Assembly: GCF_042646125.1 (NCBI RefSeq)
Contig: NZ_JBHRSW010000011.1
Location: 1-64,000 of the forward strand
Source of the DNA: Glaciecola flavus
Lineage (GTDB): Bacteria; Pseudomonadota; Gammaproteobacteria; Enterobacterales; Alteromonadaceae
Direction: 5' to 3'
DNA length: 64,000 nt
Below the pieces are notes generated by a model. That model made no database searches. It was not told the DNA's origin and worked only from the letters and a program-made list of their open reading frames with translations. Below are positions 61,179-64,000 of this stretch, piece after piece. Position 1 is the stretch's first letter. Each line of letters begins with the position of its first letter. Both the position numbers and the translations under genes were made by a program.

Positions 61179-61778
61179 ATGAAAGTGCGTGGAAATAGAC
61201 GATTGAAAAACGAAGAGGCAGAGCTCGATATTACCTCTTTTATGAATTTGATGATTGTTTTGGTGCCCGTATTGTTGATGATGATGGTGTTTTCCAGAAT
61301 TACGGTGATTGAGCTTAATTTACCCGGAGTGAGTGAGAATGCCAACCCAGAAGACCTTGCTAAAGAAGTATTAGAAGTACACCTCACCAAGAACAGTCTA
61401 GACGTATATTTTCCACAAGGATATTTAGTCGAGTCGGTGCCGGTTTTGATAGCAGATAGCATAGCAAAAGAAGGTGACCAAGCTAACTTGTCTTACGCAC
61501 CCAACTACGATTTTCAAAGCTTGCAAACAATACTCAAACAAATGAAACAAACTTTATTGGCTAAAAACGTAGACAAAAAAGATATCACCTTACTACTGCC
61601 ACCCGATACAGATTATCAAACTATTGTGACATTGATTGATACAACCCGGTCATACAAAGAGGTCGTAATAAACTCAGTGGTTGATGCAGAGTTATTTCCT
61701 GAAGTGTCATTAGGTGATGCAATCTCCAAAAGTGCAGGTGTTACTTCGTCCGAGACTGCTAGCAAGGATAGGACTTAA
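61179..61778 (+). CDS. ExbD/TolR-type protein (first copy)
   Basis: A 199-residue protein with one N-terminal helix. LDITSFMNLMIVLVPVLLMM carries the conserved Asp of the proton path, and the periplasmic domain follows. RBS AGGAAG. It is longer than the second copy and has an extra C-terminal tail. 9 bp after the ExbB-like gene. Confidence 0.9.
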   Translation: MKVRGNRRLKNEEAELDITSFMNLMIVLVPVLLMMMVFSRITVIELNLPGVSENANPEDLAKEVLEVHLTKNSLDVYFPQGYLVESVPVLIADSIAKEGDQANLSYAPNYDFQSLQTILKQMKQTLLAKNVDKKDITLLLPPDTDYQTIVTLIDTTRSYKEVVINSVVDAELFPEVSLGDAISKSAGVTSSETASKDRT

Positions 61779-61780
61779 TT

Positions 61781-62308
61781 ATGAAACAGTCTATGCGGGC
61801 AAAAAGGATGGTGAGACATCACCGGCGAAATCAAGCCAAGTCTAAGTTAAGCTTAGTTTCGTTGATGGATATTTTTACTATTCTCGTGTTTTTCTTAATG
61901 TTAAATGCATCAGATGTGCAAGTTTTGCAAACAAACGATGCTGTCTCTTTGCCTGTTTCAAATGCAAATACGCCTGCTGCAGAAACACTGCTAATGTTAG
62001 TCACACCAACTGAAGTAATACTTCAAGGTAAGTTTATTGCTGATAGCCAGGACATGGCAGCAGGCAGCCCGAACGTCGTCACTAGGTTAAAAGAAGAACT
62101 TGACTACCATACTCAACGAAAAAGCCAATTAAGCGAAGAACAGAAGCGTCAACAATCGATTACCATTATGGGGGACAGTCAGGTTAATTACGCCTTGTTG
62201 AAACGAATCATGCAAACTTGTGCAGAGTCTGGATACACGAATGTAGCCTTGGCGGTAGAAAACAAAGAAGATACAGGTAGCGCACTCAGTGCAGGTGGTT
62301 TGCAATGA
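61781..62308 (+). CDS. ExbD/TolR-type protein (second copy)
   Basis: A 175-residue protein with one helix; the conserved Asp lies in LVSLMDIFTILVFFLML. Two ExbD proteins next to one ExbB-like channel match the AglRQS arrangement. Overlaps the TonB-like gene by 4 bp (ATGA). Confidence 0.9.
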   Translation: MKQSMRAKRMVRHHRRNQAKSKLSLVSLMDIFTILVFFLMLNASDVQVLQTNDAVSLPVSNANTPAAETLLMLVTPTEVILQGKFIADSQDMAAGSPNVVTRLKEELDYHTQRKSQLSEEQKRQQSITIMGDSQVNYALLKRIMQTCAESGYTNVALAVENKEDTGSALSAGGLQ

Positions 62309-63297
62309 CGACGATTGCATACAACAGCCAGTTACCTTGGGATAGCGCGGCAAGCGAGAATGCTCGGTTTAGCAAAATCAGCATTGCGTGTTTACTTCTA
62401 ACATTGGGATTTGCAGTGTATGTCAGTATGCGGGCTTTACCCGATATACCGAGAGAACAAAAAGACACCTTGCCACCACAGCTTGCAAGAATACTGCAAG
62501 CAAAAGCACCGCCCCCACCACCCGTGCCGGTTGAACCCGAACCTGTTCAGGCCGAGCCCATTCCACCTGAACCAGAGGCGCTGGAGCCTCAAGTCACCCC
62601 CGAACCTGTTCAGGTCGAACCTATTCAGGTCGAACCCATTCAGCCTCAAGAGGCCGTGCCTGAGTTAAATGACACAGAAAAAGTGGTTCAAGCAAGAGAG
62701 AGCGCCAAAAGCAAAGGAGTCCTGGCCTTATCCGATACGCTAGCGAGTATGAGAAAAACAAGCAGTCTACAAAACATGACGGATACGCAACAAACTATCG
62801 GAGGCGGGCAAGCAAACCTTACTCAACGTGATACCATTGCTGCGCCAGAGCTTGTGACCAGTGGAGGCGTTCAAGCTGATCCTGTTTCGTCTGATATAGG
62901 CGCGTTGGGACAGCTAGAAGGGCGCCGAACTACCGAGTTTGTCGCCGCGAGTGAGGGTGAGGCAGCGCTTGCCACTAAGCGAATAGTCAGTAAACAGCAG
63001 GTAGTGGGAAATCGGGATTTAGATAAAATACGCCAAACATTAGATGCAAATAAAGCGGCAGTTTATGCCTTGTATCGCAGAGCACTCAGGCAAGATCCAA
63101 GCATTGAGGGCAAACTGTCAGTTAAGTTGGTCATATTGCCAGATGGTTCGCTTTCTACTGTGACCTTGGTCGATTCAGAATTAGATGCGCCTGAACTCGT
63201 AGAAAAATTGTTACAGCGCATAGGATTAATCAATTTTGGTGTAGAAAATGTGACAAAGACAGAGTTAGAGTACGCATATAATTTCCTGCCTTATTAA
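62305..63297 (+). CDS. TonB-like protein with AgmX/PglI-type C-terminal domain
   Basis: A 330-residue inner-membrane-anchored protein. One helix (about 28-44), then a Pro/Glu-rich stretch (about 70-115) that can span the periplasm, a variable linker, and a C-terminal domain (RQTLDANKAAVYALYRRALR, LSVKLVILPDGSLSTVTLVDS) like AgmX/GltJ C-termini. It would transmit force from the ExbB/ExbD motor to outer parts of the complex. Confidence 0.8.
   Translation: MTTIAYNSQLPWDSAASENARFSKISIACLLLTLGFAVYVSMRALPDIPREQKDTLPPQLARILQAKAPPPPPVPVEPEPVQAEPIPPEPEALEPQVTPEPVQVEPIQVEPIQPQEAVPELNDTEKVVQARESAKSKGVLALSDTLASMRKTSSLQNMTDTQQTIGGGQANLTQRDTIAAPELVTSGGVQADPVSSDIGALGQLEGRRTTEFVAASEGEAALATKRIVSKQQVVGNRDLDKIRQTLDANKAAVYALYRRALRQDPSIEGKLSVKLVILPDGSLSTVTLVDSELDAPELVEKLLQRIGLINFGVENVTKTELEYAYNFLPY
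62602..62643 (+). repeat. 15-bp tandem repeat in the Pro/Glu-rich segment
   Basis: GAACCTGTTCAGGTC (62602-62616) and GAACCTATTCAGGTC (62617-62631) are followed by a partial third unit (62632-62643). It encodes EP-x-Q-V repeats and could expand or shrink by slippage, changing the length of the periplasmic spacer. Confidence 0.8.
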
Positions 63298-63355
63298 CCC
63301 TGTCACGATTCTTGTGTAAACTTAGTGAGCAATTGTTACTACTAAGGTTTTGTCC

Positions 63356-64000
63356 ATGTTAGGGCGCATGATTTTTTTTGTCGTTATTTGCCTTTTGGGG
63401 GCGTGTACGACTACCCAGCAGCCAAAAGAAGCTAAACAGATACTTAACTACGCCAAGAGCGACGCGGATTTTCAAGCCTTGATTGCAAAAGTTAGACAGC
63501 AGTCTGCCAAGCCAGAAGATATTGATAGAATGCTGCGTTTATACCCCCTTACATCGGGTTATGCACCGCAAAGTGCTGTGGAACAACAAGCCAAATTGCA
63601 GTCACAGCAATTCATGGCTGCAAATCGTTGGTTGAATTGTATTCAAGTGAACAGGCAGCTATTGCAGATTAACTATACCTCTTTGACTGCGCACTATGGC
63701 ATGGCAGTTTGTTCGCAAAACGCAGGGGATGAGGTGTCAGCCAAGTTTCACAATTGGGTTTTGGATGCTTATATTGAAGCCATTTGGCGCTCAGGCGATG
63801 GGCAAACGTCAGACACGGCTTTTTATATCAATAGTACAAACGACCTCTACGCATTTATTCAATTACATCAGCTCGTCGCCGTAGAGCAAGAGTTGATTTA
63901 TCGAAATCAACTACCGATCCAAAAGGTGGTGGTACAAAACCCCGAAAACAAAAAAAATTACACGTGGTATTTTGATATGACGGCGCAATTCAGGCGCGCG
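63356..64000 (+). CDS. DUF4919-like lipoprotein (3' end outside window)
   Basis: An open frame from ATG 63356 to the window edge, at least 215 residues. The N-terminus is a lipoprotein signal (lipobox LGAC). YPLTSGYAPQS, SGDGQTSDTAFYINSTNDLY and a later NYTWYFDM strand match DUF4919. It starts 58 bp after the TonB-like gene, so it is probably part of the same operon. The stop lies beyond the window. Confidence 0.72.
   Translation, partial: MLGRMIFFVVICLLGACTTTQQPKEAKQILNYAKSDADFQALIAKVRQQSAKPEDIDRMLRLYPLTSGYAPQSAVEQQAKLQSQQFMAANRWLNCIQVNRQLLQINYTSLTAHYGMAVCSQNAGDEVSAKFHNWVLDAYIEAIWRSGDGQTSDTAFYINSTNDLYAFIQLHQLVAVEQELIYRNQLPIQKVVVQNPENKKNYTWYFDMTAQFRRA

Noticed and set aside
1..64000. CRISPR arrays, prophage, integrase or insertion sequences.
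   Set aside because: I found no regularly spaced direct repeats, no transposase or integrase gene and no terminal inverted repeats with target duplications.

Overview
The window looks like a chromosomal segment of a marine, algal-polysaccharide-degrading gammaproteobacterium, most likely Alteromonadales. The evidence is a secreted GH86 agarase/porphyranase-type enzyme, a PEP-CTERM-like sorting tail, cyanide-insensitive-type cytochrome bd genes, moderate GC content and many lipoprotein and outer-membrane genes. I see no rRNA, tRNA, CRISPR array or intact insertion sequence. Family names rest on motifs read by eye; no database search was possible.

Layout: 0.4-4.6 kb holds a GH86 enzyme ending in a dockerin-like module, followed 5 nt later by a small cohesin-like protein with a PEP-CTERM-like tail and a strong terminator. 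4.8-7 kb is a lipoprotein oligopeptidase B-like peptidase. 7-11.2 kb (minus) is a minimal chaperone-usher-like locus: DUF4402-type subunit, chaperone, usher. 11.8-14.8 kb (minus) is cioAB-type cytochrome bd with a GbsR/MarR-type regulator. 15-23.6 kb is a patchwork of small accessory genes (phosphotransferase, MarR plus P-loop kinase, ECF sigma plus membrane partner, transporter, unknowns) that also holds decayed genes: a DUF3089 C-terminal fragment, a probably frameshifted gene, and a TetR remnant joined head-to-head to a P450 remnant. A chemoreceptor gene follows.

25.2-33.3 kb (minus) is a tightly coupled nine-gene operon: CDP-alcohol phosphatidyltransferase, glycosyltransferase, ICMT-like methyltransferase, two SAM methyltransferases, a membrane sulfatase/phosphotransferase-fold protein, a RibD_C-type reductase, an MDR dehydrogenase and a pterin-synthase-fold protein lacking the canonical catalytic residues. 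It reads as an undescribed biosynthetic pathway, perhaps for a pterin- or pyrimidine-derived, glycosylated, lipid-linked product. 33.5-36.5 kb carries a sulfotransferase, a broken ATPase gene and a DUF6625-type glycosyltransferase. 36.7-41 kb has an M28 peptidase, rlmA, apbE and a solute-binding protein.

41-64 kb is one large divergent envelope locus. Leftward: a c-type cytochrome-like protein, a di-heme LamG lipoprotein and a Tat-exported DUF1501-like protein. Rightward, apparently one operon of at least 15 genes running off the window: an HzsA-like di-heme lipoprotein, SH3/barrel proteins, a TlpA-like thioredoxin, DUF4266, DUF3570, an unknown secreted protein, three TPR proteins, another small secreted protein, an ExbB/TolQ-like channel, two ExbD proteins, an AgmX/PglI-type TonB-like protein and a DUF4919-like lipoprotein. 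The second half resembles the energised Agl/Glt-type envelope machinery; its physical coupling to extracytoplasmic haem proteins is the most striking feature here, together with the 25-33 kb operon.
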